The notes: a model not told the origin generated them from the letters alone. Shown: positions 1 to 8,227, numbered from the stretch's first letter. The stretch is 64,000 bases of DNA from Bacteroidales bacterium (GCA_017647785.1 JAGCJW010000004.1:1-64000); one strand, 5' to 3'. Numbers and translations are program-made.

Positions 1-130
1 CGGCTTGCCGCTCCGACCTTTCAACTTTCAAGGGCTATTGTACTACCTTCGCAGACGAGCAGAGGAAAGGGGCGAATGACGGAATCTGGAAACACTTATA
101 TCGCAGATTTATGATAGACCAAATTCAAAT
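1..130. other. GC-richer left-edge segment of unknown origin
   Basis: The first 60 bases hold 33 G+C and the next 60 hold 26 by hand count, well above the AT-rich DNA that follows. On the + strand one frame is open from base 2 to a stop at 77-79 (ending LRRRAEERGE) and another from base 3 to about 239. Either could be the tail of a gene entering from the left, but I recognise neither. It may be the edge of a mobile or transferred segment; this is inference from composition only. Confidence 0.35.
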
Positions 131-163
131 ATTACCATGTAATAATGAAAAGTGCACCACCTT

Positions 164-194
164 TTTGCTCGTTCATAAAAAAGTTGTACCTTTG
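164..194 (+). promoter_or_regulatory. Bacteroidota-type promoter, exact consensus
   Basis: TTTG at 164-167, 19 bases, then TACCTTTG at 187-194. This matches the known Bacteroidota sigma factor consensus (TTTG, N19-21, TAnnTTTG) exactly. No convincing gene follows within 200 bases on this strand; a 37-codon frame begins at 202, directly after the expected start of transcription. Confidence 0.5.
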
Positions 195-201
195 TTCCAA
201 G

Positions 202-315
202 ATGAGTTGTACATCAATGCAAATCACGCAAGTATGTAGAAATCAGAACAGTTGCCAACTCATTACCTCGTTCTTGAACTTTCCGCATAAACTTTTTATT
301 CTTAGCGGATTATGA
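202..315 (+). CDS. short open frame after a consensus promoter, doubtful gene
   Basis: A 37-codon frame starts with ATG eight bases after the promoter box at 187-194 and ends with TGA at 313-315. The peptide begins MSCTSMQITQVCRNQ and contains three Cys residues but shows no domain, signal peptide or membrane segment. It would be almost leaderless. It could be a remnant of the transferred left-edge segment, a small RNA with an incidental frame, or chance. No function is proposed. Confidence 0.15.
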   Translation: MSCTSMQITQVCRNQNSCQLITSFLNFPHKLFILSGL

Positions 316-347
316 GATTATTCCAAAAATAGCGATTATAATTAATA

Positions 348-425
348 AAATAATTCTTTGTTTTAAAAAAATAACTCTTAGAATTATTTTTCTAATTCTA
401 AGAGTTATTTTTTTGTTTCTTTGAA
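348..425 (-). repeat. 21-base-pitch AT-rich array, four units
   Basis: Four units whose core C falls at 356, 377, 398 and 419, i.e. exactly every 21 bases: TTCTTTG, CTCTTAGAATT, TTCTAAGAGTT and TTTCTTTGAATT. The second and third units pair with each other to form the stem of the terminator annotated at 365-414. The array fills the space just downstream of the porin gene and touches its stop codon. It belongs to a family of similar arrays at other gene boundaries in this window. Confidence 0.6.
365..414 (-). terminator. perfect 22-bp stem terminator of the porin gene
   Basis: Bases 365-386 and 393-414 are perfect reverse complements (22 pairs) round a 6-base loop TTTTTC. Both ends of the stem carry a run of seven A/T, so it can act on either strand. 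It begins 11 bases past the porin stop codon (426) on the - strand. The stem core AAATAACTCTTAG recurs in the hairpin at 28899-28948. Confidence 0.8.
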
Positions 426-1373
426 TTAAATTCCAAAGTAAAAGCTTATGAATGCAAAATACTCTGGATTTGAATTATTGTTTATTGGAACGCTTATTTT
501 AAGGTTTGGAGATATTTTTATTTTGTCGTTGAAGGCGTATTGAAATCCCCCTCTTACGCAAGAATAGTCCTCATTGCTTAAATTCTCTCTTACCTCTAAT
601 ATATCGTAACGTGCATAAAATTCGCTGTTTTTACTTAATTGCACTGTGCCGTAAAGAGATACTCCTTGTTTGCTGTTTTCCATTATGTTATATTCCCCTG
701 CAAGAGAAAAAATTTCGTTTTTGTATCCTGTAAAAAAGGAATAATTTAGGGTATTTGTGTCGTTTATTCCAGCGTAAAGGCGAAAGAATAATCCTTTTGT
801 GGGATTGAGTGTTGCACCTATGCCATATTGTAATCCATTCCCCTGTTGTAGTTTTTTATATCCCTCTCCATTTGTTACGATTACGTCTGTTGTTAGCCAC
901 GATGTAAATTTGTAAGAAGCAGAAAGCCCTAAGTCGGCACTATGTCCAAATTTATATTCGTCTTGAAAGGACTTCATGACGTATCTATGCCCCCAAAATT
1001 TTTCTATTTCGTTGAATTGTGTTGTGGAAATTAAACCTCCGTTCAGCGTAAAGTTGTTATGCTTCCAGGAAATTTGTGCATTTTTTATGTAAGCAATGCG
1101 TTGATAGTCACCAACGTTTTTTGATTGTCCTATATCCATTACTGCTTTTATGGATAGGCCTTTTTGTAATTCGTATTGATAGCCTAAGTATGCTCTATTT
1201 AGGTCAAAGCCTAATTCTTCTTTGTTTTCTCCAAAGCCTGTGTGGAAATCTCCAAATACTTGAATGATTGGTTTGACGTTTGTTTGCGGTGGTTTTTCTT
1301 GTGCTGTCAATGCTGAGGAGCAAATCAGGCTTGCAATCAGCAATATAATGATTGATTTAATTTTCATTTTCAA
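426..1373 (-). CDS. outer-membrane beta-barrel porin (phosphate-selective porin O/P-like)
   Basis: 315 residues with a signal peptide (hydrophobic residues 7-21, cut near ALTAQ/EK). The mature part is made of alternating amphipathic strands (for example FDLNRAYLGYQYEL, GLFFRLYAGIN, EFYARYDILEV) and ends in aromatic residues, FISFYFGI, as expected of an outer-membrane barrel. This layout resembles the phosphate-selective porin O and P family, though the substrate cannot be read from sequence. Its start overlaps the end of tatD by 17 bases, so the two are probably co-transcribed and translationally coupled. A strong hairpin terminator follows. Confidence 0.6.
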   Translation of the reverse strand: MKMKIKSIIILLIASLICSSALTAQEKPPQTNVKPIIQVFGDFHTGFGENKEELGFDLNRAYLGYQYELQKGLSIKAVMDIGQSKNVGDYQRIAYIKNAQISWKHNNFTLNGGLISTTQFNEIEKFWGHRYVMKSFQDEYKFGHSADLGLSASYKFTSWLTTDVIVTNGEGYKKLQQGNGLQYGIGATLNPTKGLFFRLYAGINDTNTLNYSFFTGYKNEIFSLAGEYNIMENSKQGVSLYGTVQLSKNSEFYARYDILEVRENLSNEDYSCVRGGFQYAFNDKIKISPNLKISVPINNNSNPEYFAFISFYFGI

Positions 1374-2133
1374 ATATGTTTAGAGCTGATAGGGTTGTGA
1401 TTTCTGCTACTTGTTCTAATGATATTTCTTTTATATTTGCTATGAATTTTGCAATCTCTAATATGTAGGCACTTTCGTTGCGTTTTCCTCTGTAAGGTAC
1501 GGGTGCAAGATATGGGGAGTCTGTTTCAAGGACTATGTCTTTTATGTCAATTTCTTTTACGATTTCTGCTAATTTTGCGTTTTTAAAGGTGAGAACTCCG
1601 CCAATGCCTATTTTAAATCCCATTTCTATGAGGGTGTTTGCTTGTCTTAAATCTCCTCCAAAGCAATGAAATATGCCATTGTATTTGGTTTTGTTTATGG
1701 TTTTTAAGCAGTGATAGATTTCATCAAAGCTTTTTCGTGCGTGAACAATGAATGGCTTTTCTAATTCTAATGCCCATGAGATTTGTTCTTTGAATGCGAT
1801 GATTTGTTTTTCTAAAAAGGTTTTGTCCCAGTATAAATCTATTCCGATTTCGCCAACTGCACAAAATTTTTCGGGATTTTGAAATAGTGTGTCTTTGATA
1901 ATGGATAGAGATTGTTCGTAATTTTCTTTCACACTTGTCGGGTGAAGTCCCATCATAGGTTTGCAACAATCATATTTCTCACAAAGGGAAATCAAAGGCT
2001 CGATTGTTGTCTCATCAACATTTGGTATATACATTCTATATATTCCATTGTCGTTTGCTCTCTTCATTACCAAGTCTAAATCCTCAGTAAAATTTTCTTC
2101 ATATAAGTGAGCGTGGGTATCAATCAACTTCAT
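1357..2133 (-). CDS. TatD-family metal-dependent hydrolase
   Basis: 258 residues, the usual length for TatD-type deoxyribonucleases with a TIM-barrel amidohydrolase fold. The metal ligands are all visible: the THAH motif (His7, His9), Glu95 in VGEIGIDLYW, His131 in FIVHAR, His156 in IFHCFGG and Asp205 in LETDSPYLAP. The family removes nucleotides from DNA 3' ends or acts in tRNA/DNA quality control in the cytoplasm. It lies downstream of the rpsT terminator, so its transcription may come by read-through, and its last bases overlap the porin start. Confidence 0.9.
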   Translation of the reverse strand: MKLIDTHAHLYEENFTEDLDLVMKRANDNGIYRMYIPNVDETTIEPLISLCEKYDCCKPMMGLHPTSVKENYEQSLSIIKDTLFQNPEKFCAVGEIGIDLYWDKTFLEKQIIAFKEQISWALELEKPFIVHARKSFDEIYHCLKTINKTKYNGIFHCFGGDLRQANTLIEMGFKIGIGGVLTFKNAKLAEIVKEIDIKDIVLETDSPYLAPVPYRGKRNESAYILEIAKFIANIKEISLEQVAEITTLSALNIFENEN

Positions 2134-2142
2134 AATTTATAT

Positions 2143-2172
2143 ATAACAAAAAACCCCCTTATTTAAAGGGGG
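2143..2172 (-). terminator. rpsT terminator
   Basis: CCCCCTT at 2154-2160 pairs with AAGGGGG at 2166-2172 round the loop ATTTA. On the - strand the stem is followed by TTTTTTGTT, giving a textbook intrinsic terminator 32 bases after the rpsT stop codon. Confidence 0.85.
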
Positions 2173-2203
2173 TAGAGGTTTTATGTTTTGTTTACAAATT
2201 TTC

Positions 2204-2458
2204 TTATCTTGCAGAAGCAACACGCTTCATACATTTTGATTTAAGATTCGCTGCCTTATTTTTATGGATAACTGAACGTTTAGCTAATTTGTCTATTTGA
2301 GCAACCAATTTAGGTAATTTAGCAGTTGCTTCGGCCAAATCTTCTGTAGTTCTGAAATCTTTTAAAGCATTTCTCATCGTTTTTGCATAGTAACGATTAG
2401 CTATTCTCTTCTTTTCGTTTGCACGAACTCTTTTTATTGCGCTTTTGTGATTTGCCAT
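2204..2458 (-). CDS. rpsT: 30S ribosomal protein S20
   Basis: 84 residues, rich in Lys/Arg/Ala, starting [18 protein letters not shown], the hallmark N-terminus of S20. The protein binds 16S rRNA early in small-subunit assembly. The gene lies 44 bases downstream of the tRNA-Glu gene on the same strand, with one consensus promoter upstream of the tRNA and one intrinsic terminator after rpsT, so tRNA and S20 look like a single transcription unit. Confidence 0.97.
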   Translation of the reverse strand: MANHKSAIKRVRANEKKRIANRYYAKTMRNALKDFRTTEDLAEATAKLPKLVAQIDKLAKRSVIHKNKAANLKSKCMKRVASAR

Positions 2459-2502
2459 CTTATTAATCCTTCTCTTTTTCTTTTTCTTCTTTAAATCTCT
2501 TG

Positions 2503-2577
2503 TACCCCGTAGGGGATTCGAACCCCTGATTTCAAGAATGAAAATCTTGCGTCCTAGGCCAACTAGACGAACGGGGC
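2503..2577 (-). tRNA. tRNA-Glu (anticodon TTC)
   Basis: Read on the - strand, the 75 bases form a cloverleaf: acceptor GCCCCGT with ACGGGGT (G1 opposite U72), anticodon stem CAAGA/TCTTG round the loop TTTTCAT giving anticodon TTC, and T-arm CAGGGGTTCGAATCCCCT-like GGTTCGAATCC. The CCA end is not encoded (ACAAG follows). It is the first product of the rpsT transcription unit. Confidence 0.93.
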
Positions 2578-2598
2578 GTTCTATCTTGTTTGACGGTG

Positions 2599-2629
2599 CA
2601 AAATTACAACAAATTTCAATACTACCAAA
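2599..2629 (-). promoter_or_regulatory. promoter of the tRNA-Glu/rpsT unit
   Basis: On the - strand TTTG (2626-2629), 19 bases, then TAATTTTG (2599-2606). This is an exact match to the Bacteroidota consensus, 22 bases before the tRNA 5' end. Confidence 0.75.
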
Positions 2630-2663
2630 TTTTTCTTGAAAAAAAAATTAATATTTTTTAAAA

Positions 2664-3323
2664 CTATTCTCTATCCTGCTGAAATTCAAAGCCTAATCTT
2701 TTTGCTGTAATAAACCTTTTTGCTGATGAATTTAGCTTCATTTCTCCAACATTTACGGTTTTTACTTCATCAAAAGGAGGAACAAGAAGATCAAAATTGT
2801 TCGCATACTCCATTGAAGAAAGGATTATACTACATATAGAGTCCTTATTTATCACAGACGTATTGAAATTTGAATACAATAATCCAATCTCTCTTTTACC
2901 TTCTATGAAATAATGATTCTCTTTATTTATAAAAATTCTTCCTATTAAATACCCTATATCATAATCACGATCATAGTCAAAAGAGTCTGTCAAGAAGTTA
3001 TAAATATTAATCATTCCACAAAACGAACGCTCTTTATCTTGATTTACATAAGGCAATCTCATCACCTCGTGTTGTCGAGAGAACTCAAATGTATTGGTGT
3101 GCATTGTAAAAATCAATATATCTTCTCCAAAACGAATTTCAAATTCTAATTCAGATTTATTTTGAAAGACAAACTTAATCTCTGGAGAACTTTCTTGCAT
3201 TTGTTTTATGATTTCTTGAGAACATTCTCTTAAAAGATTAAATGCAGATTTAGTGTTATTGACAACTGTTTCTAACAATAAAGACTTTTTAACTATCTTA
3301 TTACACAAGCTAATTGTATCCAT
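2664..3323 (-). CDS. conserved-looking protein of unknown function
   Basis: 219 residues, no signal peptide or membrane segment, mixed alpha/beta pattern, so probably a cytoplasmic protein. The N-terminal third is helical (CNKIVKKSLLLETVVNN) and the middle holds short strands (LEFEIRFGEDILIFTMH). I recognise no catalytic motif. It stands alone between the tRNA-Glu promoter and the ferredoxin terminator. Codon use matches the neighbours. No function is proposed. Confidence 0.6.
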   Translation of the reverse strand: MDTISLCNKIVKKSLLLETVVNNTKSAFNLLRECSQEIIKQMQESSPEIKFVFQNKSELEFEIRFGEDILIFTMHTNTFEFSRQHEVMRLPYVNQDKERSFCGMINIYNFLTDSFDYDRDYDIGYLIGRIFINKENHYFIEGKREIGLLYSNFNTSVINKDSICSIILSSMEYANNFDLLVPPFDEVKTVNVGEMKLNSSAKRFITAKRLGFEFQQDRE

Positions 3324-3345
3324 AATTATTGTAAATTTAAGTTTA

Positions 3346-3377
3346 CGAAAAAAGCCCTATGAAAAATACATAGGGCT
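3346..3377 (-). terminator. ferredoxin gene terminator
   Basis: AGCCCTAT at 3353-3360 pairs with ATAGGGCT at 3370-3377; on the - strand the stem is followed by a T-run (TTTTTTCG). It sits 24 bases after the ferredoxin stop codon. Confidence 0.85.
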
Positions 3378-3400
3378 CCTTCTTTACTTCTCTCTGAAAA

Positions 3401-3571
3401 TTAATCTTCAGGTTGAATTGCTTCCATAGGACAAACGTCAGCACAAGTTCCGCAGCTAACGCATTTTTCAGCATCTATTACATAGATATCGCCTTCAGAA
3501 ATTGCCCCTACTGGACATTCATCAATACATGTGCCACATGCAGCACAACTGTCTGTAATTTTATAAGCCAT
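3401..3571 (-). CDS. 2x[4Fe-4S] ferredoxin
   Basis: 56 residues from the ATG at 3571, starting MAYKITDSCAACGTC. Two complete CxxCxxCxxxCP clusters are present (CAACGTCIDECP and CVSCGTCADVCP), the classic clostridial-type ferredoxin that carries low-potential electrons for enzymes such as pyruvate:ferredoxin oxidoreductase. The frame is open 20 codons further upstream, but the -10-like box at 3603-3610 lies inside that stretch and homologous ferredoxins begin at MAY, so the short start is preferred. The gene is monocistronic, with its own terminator. Confidence 0.93.
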   Translation of the reverse strand: MAYKITDSCAACGTCIDECPVGAISEGDIYVIDAEKCVSCGTCADVCPMEAIQPED

Positions 3572-3602
3572 TTTCTTTACTTTTTTAGGGTTAAAACTTT
3601 TG

Positions 3603-3632
3603 CAAAGATACATCATTCTTTCAAATAACAAA
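3603..3632 (-). promoter_or_regulatory. ferredoxin promoter
   Basis: On the - strand TTTG (3629-3632), 18 bases, then TATCTTTG (3603-3610), a near-consensus Bacteroidota promoter 31 bases upstream of the chosen ATG. It argues against a longer ferredoxin start. Confidence 0.6.
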
Positions 3633-3656
3633 AAAAAACAAGAAAAGTTTTACTCT

Positions 3657-3690
3657 TTTGGTATATTTTTTCCTAATTGTTGTAACTTTG
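3657..3690 (+). promoter_or_regulatory. promoter of the lipoprotein/secreted-protein pair
   Basis: TTTG at 3657-3660 and TAACTTTG at 3683-3690 with a 22-base spacer, slightly longer than the usual 19-21. It lies 34 bases upstream of the ATG at 3725 and diverges from the ferredoxin promoter. Confidence 0.5.
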
Positions 3691-3724
3691 CCGAAAAATA
3701 AACTATAAACATATTAAAGAAACA

Positions 3725-4444
3725 ATGAAAAGAAATGCTATTTGGATACTTGGAATTTTGACACTCTTAGTATCGTCTTGCACAAAGAAAGAAGTAGTAG
3801 AAAAATACGAAGATAATTCTCCTAAGTTGGTTTATGTATTTAAAAACAATAGTGGAAACAAAAACAAAGTTAAAGAAATACACTATTATAATAATAAACA
3901 AATAAGAACAGAGGGAGCTTTTGATAAAGCAGGAAATAAAACAGGAAAATGGAAATTTTATTTTTCTACGGGAGAGATTTTTGCAAGTGCAGATTTCACA
4001 AACTCTGAAATAGGTTCTGAATGGGAGGTTTTTGATAAAAACAAAACAGTAATCGTAGCAAAAACAGATAAAATACTTGCATTACATTTTGCAAAAGACA
4101 ATGGTTTATGTGACATAAAAGTAAAAAAAGAAAACGGTGAAACCTTCTACAAATTTTTTGAAGACTTTACAATCTGTCAAAAAATCAATACAAGAGGAAA
4201 CATCCAACAAGGAGAAAGCATCTCTTGGTATGAAAATGGACAAATAAACTCTATACATTATTATAAAGACGGAATGCAAGATAGCATTTATCAAGTTTAC
4301 ACAAAAGATGGAAGTGCATTGATTAAAGGACAATACAAAATGGGTGTAAAAATAGGCAAATGGGAATACTTCCTTTCTGATGGAACCCCTCAAGGAATAG
4401 AAATATATGATATTGATGGAACTTTATTAAAACCTCGTAAGTAA
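3725..4444 (+). CDS. lipoprotein with MORN-like repeats
   Basis: 239 residues. The N-terminus is a lipoprotein signal with the lipobox LVSSC (Cys19), so it is anchored in the envelope. Repeats of the form GKWKFYFSTGE, GESISWYENGQ, IYQVYTKDG and GKWEYFLSDGT resemble MORN-variant repeats (YwqK-type), which form beta-hairpin rods in many Bacteroidota surface or periplasmic proteins of unknown role. The stop codon overlaps the next start (TAATG), indicating coupled translation. Confidence 0.7.
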   Translation: MKRNAIWILGILTLLVSSCTKKEVVEKYEDNSPKLVYVFKNNSGNKNKVKEIHYYNNKQIRTEGAFDKAGNKTGKWKFYFSTGEIFASADFTNSEIGSEWEVFDKNKTVIVAKTDKILALHFAKDNGLCDIKVKKENGETFYKFFEDFTICQKINTRGNIQQGESISWYENGQINSIHYYKDGMQDSIYQVYTKDGSALIKGQYKMGVKIGKWEYFLSDGTPQGIEIYDIDGTLLKPRK

Positions 4445-5010
4445 TGAAAATAAAATCATTTTTTATCCTTTTAGTTGCTTTCTTTTGTAGCGCTTCTGTT
4501 TTTGCTCAATATAGCTTTGACGAAGCAAAATTTTTCGAAACGCTTTCAAATGAAAATTCCAAATGTTACACTATCAAACAAGATACTCTTGTCGTAAAAC
4601 AAATAAACAATAACGAATTAGAAATTAATGGGCATAAATATTCTGCAACAGAACAAGATGTTGTTATTTCCACTTGTGTATTCTACAATGCAAAATTAAA
4701 GACTTATATCTTACTTGTAGATAAAACCGTGGACTATAGCATTGGATGTGATATTATTTTGATTAAAGATAATAACATTAAAGTTTTAGGAGAAATATCC
4801 GTTGCTGCATATACAAAAGACAGAAACGGACGAATGAATTACAACAGTATTTTACCATTTATTTCTATAGTTAAAATATCAGATAGAATAATTTTCAGTT
4901 TTGAAACTCCATTAGTAGTTGTGTATCCCGGATTATCAGAAGAAACAACAATGAACGGACGAGATATTTACTACACTTATTCTAAATCAAAACTCCAAAT
5001 GTTTAAATAA
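4444..5010 (+). CDS. secreted protein of unknown function
   Basis: 188 residues with a clear signal peptide (MKIKSFFILLVAFFCSASVFA, cut before QYSF; quoted only to the cleavage region). The mature protein is mostly beta-strand (VVISTCVFYNAKLKTYILLV) with no recognised domain. It starts one base inside the stop codon of the upstream lipoprotein gene and ends 8 bases inside the convergent comEC gene. Probably a periplasmic partner of the lipoprotein; that is inference from coupling. Confidence 0.55.
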   Translation: MKIKSFFILLVAFFCSASVFAQYSFDEAKFFETLSNENSKCYTIKQDTLVVKQINNNELEINGHKYSATEQDVVISTCVFYNAKLKTYILLVDKTVDYSIGCDIILIKDNNIKVLGEISVAAYTKDRNGRMNYNSILPFISIVKISDRIIFSFETPLVVVYPGLSEETTMNGRDIYYTYSKSKLQMFK

Positions 5011-6292
5011 ATATATGAGTAATTGTAGTTGTTAAAGTTTCTACCACTTTTGCAATAGCAATCAAAATATCTAATTCGGCTTCCACAACAAAGGAAGCAA
5101 TAGTGTTTAATATCTCTACATCTACAAATAATATTAAACAAATTATACTTATTAAAATAAACCCAAGTAAAGGGATAACTATTACATTTGTTAATAAGAA
5201 AAGTATTGGGAATGTTTTAAAATTATAAATAATAATAGGAGCTGTAAATATTTGTGCAGAGAAACTTACGGCCATATTAGTTAGTATTTGTTTCACAAAA
5301 CCCTTTTTTCTTGATTTCAAGACTAATCTATTTATCAATGGATTACATACTAATATGCCGAAAACTGCAAGAAAAGACAATTGAAAACTTATATCAAAAA
5401 GTAATAAAGGATCAGCAATAAGCAAAAAGAAAGCAGTACAATAAAGCGTGTTAAGAGAACTTGTCTGTATAGGAAAGATTTTAGAAAGTATAAATATTGT
5501 AAACATTAGAGCTACTCTCAAAGAAGAAGGCGTACAACCAACGATTAAAGCTAATACCCAAGAAATTACAAGTAATAAAAATTGTCTTAAATAATAAAAT
5601 TTCAGACCAAACAAATAAATAAACTTCGTAATAAGTTGAATAAACCCTAAAATCAAACCAATATGAAGTCCTGATACACAAAGAATATGAGCTATACCAG
5701 TAACAGAAAAACTATTCTTAATATCAGTATCTAATTTAGTTTTATCTCCAAGTAATAATGAAATTGCAAGCTTAGCATTTCTATCCGAAAGATTTGACGA
5801 TCGAATTCTATCTTTCAAGCTTTCGTTCATTTCTTTCCCCCATTTTATTATTTTATTTCCCTGATTTGTTTCTATCTTTTCAAAATTAAAACAATATACA
5901 TTATGATATAACCTCTTATGATTCATATATTTTTGATAATCAAAAGAAGATCCATCGAAATTTTCAATCCTATACATCTTAGCATTAGACTGAATAACAT
6001 CACCATAAGAAAGGGAAGAAGAATCCTTATCGTTTTTAGGAATATTTATGAGAATTTTTCCATTAGTTTCAACCCAAGACTTTCCATTGTAATACTCAAT
6101 AACATCAGCCTTGTAAGTTATCCAATTTTTCTTCGGCTTATAGTCATCAGTTATTACGTAACGAAAAGATTTTGACTCATTAAAATGAGCAGAATAATGA
6201 TCTCTAACGAAAAATACTGGAACAAAAACGTCCACAATTATTATTCCTATAATTAAAATAATAAGAGGAATAATAATTGGGCGTTTAAACAT
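5003..6292 (-). CDS. comEC: ComEC/Rec2-family DNA-uptake channel, lacking the metallo-beta-lactamase domain
   Basis: 429 residues. Residues 5-30 form one membrane helix, followed by a soluble DUF4131-like region (about 40-150) and the polytopic competence domain with the family hallmark HILCVSGLHIG near residue 207. The protein ends after the membrane domain; full-length ComEC proteins of about 700 residues carry a C-terminal metallo-beta-lactamase-like nuclease domain, absent here. It imports single-stranded DNA across the inner membrane during transformation. It lies one base upstream-to-downstream of the radical SAM gene, so it is the last gene of that operon. Confidence 0.85.
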   Translation of the reverse strand: MFKRPIIIPLIILIIGIIIVDVFVPVFFVRDHYSAHFNESKSFRYVITDDYKPKKNWITYKADVIEYYNGKSWVETNGKILINIPKNDKDSSSLSYGDVIQSNAKMYRIENFDGSSFDYQKYMNHKRLYHNVYCFNFEKIETNQGNKIIKWGKEMNESLKDRIRSSNLSDRNAKLAISLLLGDKTKLDTDIKNSFSVTGIAHILCVSGLHIGLILGFIQLITKFIYLFGLKFYYLRQFLLLVISWVLALIVGCTPSSLRVALMFTIFILSKIFPIQTSSLNTLYCTAFFLLIADPLLLFDISFQLSFLAVFGILVCNPLINRLVLKSRKKGFVKQILTNMAVSFSAQIFTAPIIIYNFKTFPILFLLTNVIVIPLLGFILISIICLILFVDVEILNTIASFVVEAELDILIAIAKVVETLTTTITHIFI

Positions 6293-6293
6293 A

Positions 6294-7190
6294 TTATAAT
6301 CTTAATTTAAGTCCTGCAAAGATAGTACTTGGATGGAAATTAAAAACTGCATTCATTTCTCCTGCCATACAAAAGCCACATTCATTACATACACCTTGCT
6401 CATTTCCGATACATTGAGCTTTTTTTGTACCATCAGAGAAAATGAAATTAGTTACCCAACATTGAGGAGTAAAATCAAGACTCTTCATCTTCTTTAATCC
6501 TGCCACAGAATTCATAATCGGATAACCTTTTCTCTTGTAAGAAATAATCATATCAATTATTTCTCTTCTCTTTTCCATATCCAAAGCTAAATATTCTGTA
6601 CCTTCAAAAGGAGTATGGAAATTAAGAGAAATAGATTTTATATAAGGATTATTTTTTACATATTCTATTGTCTCTGTTACCGATTCATAGTTTAGAGTAT
6701 TGATAGCCATATTTACACTCAACGCTTTATGATTACAAGTAGAGATATTTTGCTCTAATTTTGCGAAAGTACCTTTTCCTCTAATTCTTTCGTGGTATTC
6801 GCCAACTCCATCTAAACTAACCCAAATACTATCTGCATGAGAATTTACGAAAGGCTTTTGAGCATTAGTTGTAATTGTACAAGAATAAAATCCCATTGAC
6901 TTTGCTAAATCAATCAAATCGTCAATTCTTTTACCATTATCTTCCCATATAAAAGGCTCTCCTCCTTCGAAATCAATAAACCTTGAACCTTGCTCATAGC
7001 AATAAGCTATTTCTTCTCTTATTTGCTCAAAAGTTTTTATATTTGGATTTGTATGGTTATATACACTGCAATGCTTACATGCAAGATTGCACTTATCAGA
7101 TATAAATATTACACTTTGTAATGGCTTTCTTTTCTTGAAAAATTTAGCCATTAAGAACCATTTTGCTAAATAAAATACTTGCTTAACCAT
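6294..7190 (-). CDS. radical SAM protein with C-terminal Cys cluster
   Basis: 298 residues from the first ATG; an internal ATG at 7151 (MAKFFKKRKPLQ) would avoid the overlap with the upstream gene and is equally plausible. The radical SAM motif CNLACKHC is near residue 34, followed by the GGEP motif (FEGGEPFIW). The C-terminus holds CWV, CIGN and CNECGFC, which probably bind a second iron-sulfur cluster, as in SPASM-like or HpnH-like enzymes. The reaction is unknown. It overlaps the UbiA gene by 25 bases, suggesting both act on one isoprenoid substrate; this is inference. Confidence 0.8.
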   Translation of the reverse strand: MVKQVFYLAKWFLMAKFFKKRKPLQSVIFISDKCNLACKHCSVYNHTNPNIKTFEQIREEIAYCYEQGSRFIDFEGGEPFIWEDNGKRIDDLIDLAKSMGFYSCTITTNAQKPFVNSHADSIWVSLDGVGEYHERIRGKGTFAKLEQNISTCNHKALSVNMAINTLNYESVTETIEYVKNNPYIKSISLNFHTPFEGTEYLALDMEKRREIIDMIISYKRKGYPIMNSVAGLKKMKSLDFTPQCWVTNFIFSDGTKKAQCIGNEQGVCNECGFCMAGEMNAVFNFHPSTIFAGLKLRL

Positions 7191-8182
7191 AATATTACAT
7201 TAACTACAATTATTATCGTACAAAATAAAGAAAGGATATTCCTTGCCGCAAGCCATCTTGCCATAAACCAATCCATACCTGCTTGTTGAAATCCTTCCCA
7301 ATTTCCCATATTTCCTAAATACTTTGGAGGTTTAGCCACTGATTTTTCTTCAGAATAAGTGAACTTAAACAAACTTTTTATCAACCAAATACTTCTTGGC
7401 AAAGCAATAATGATTAATATATATAACCAATGTAAGTATCCTAGTACTATTCCTGATAAAATCATTAGATATGGTATAGTATTTAAAAGAATACTTGCTG
7501 TAAGATTTGCTCTATTTGACTTAAGCAAGCGAGCAAAAGTCATTTTGTTTGCAATTTCATCTGCTTTTTGGTCGATAAAACTATGTGTAAAAAGAATATT
7601 TACAACTAATAATCCAACAGGAATAGAAGCCAATACAACGGATGCATCCAATCTGTTGGCAACTGCAAGATAAACCCCCATCATTAAAAGAGGCCCAAAA
7701 ATAATTCCTATAATCAATTCGCCTAACCCTACATAAGAAAATTTAAAAGGGAAACCGGAATAAGATATTCCTAAAAATAAAGTAATTAGCACTATGGCAA
7801 CTATTCCCCAGTTAAATCTTGCAACAAGAATTATCCCTCCCATTATTGCAGCAAACAACAAAAACAAAATTATAGCATTTCGCAAATCTTTTATGCTTGC
7901 TTGTTTAGAAACTAGATAAGGATACTTATGTATTCTTGCTCTTATTCCTTGACGATTAAGTTCTGTTCTGCTTTCTGCTGTATTGACTTTATAATCAAAA
8001 AAATCATCTGCCAAATTCATCCCTAAATGAGCTGCAACAACACCTAACACAGCTAATATTGCAAAAATAATATTAAAAGACGGCTCATTTATTGCAATAA
8101 TAACAGCCAAGATTGCAGGTAGTAAACTTTGTACTAAAGAAACCGACCTTGCATTTTTAATCCAAAATTTTATAGCATTCAT
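7166..8182 (-). CDS. UbiA-family prenyltransferase
   Basis: 338 residues, about nine hydrophobic segments, integral inner-membrane protein. The first Asp-rich motif is NLADDFFDYK (about residue 56) and the second is DQKADEIANK (about residue 203), the two Mg-prenyl diphosphate sites of UbiA enzymes. It could be a MenA-type dihydroxynaphthoate prenyltransferase, but no men genes are near; instead it heads an operon with a radical SAM protein and ComEC. The substrate is therefore left open. It is divergent from folE with a 76-base gap. Confidence 0.8.
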   Translation of the reverse strand: MNAIKFWIKNARSVSLVQSLLPAILAVIIAINEPSFNIIFAILAVLGVVAAHLGMNLADDFFDYKVNTAESRTELNRQGIRARIHKYPYLVSKQASIKDLRNAIILFLLFAAIMGGIILVARFNWGIVAIVLITLFLGISYSGFPFKFSYVGLGELIIGIIFGPLLMMGVYLAVANRLDASVVLASIPVGLLVVNILFTHSFIDQKADEIANKMTFARLLKSNRANLTASILLNTIPYLMILSGIVLGYLHWLYILIIIALPRSIWLIKSLFKFTYSEEKSVAKPPKYLGNMGNWEGFQQAGMDWFMARWLAARNILSLFCTIIIVVNVILWLSKYFI

Positions 8183-8227
8183 TTGTCTTTATATATTAAT
8201 AAGCTACAAAATTAATATATTTTTTTG

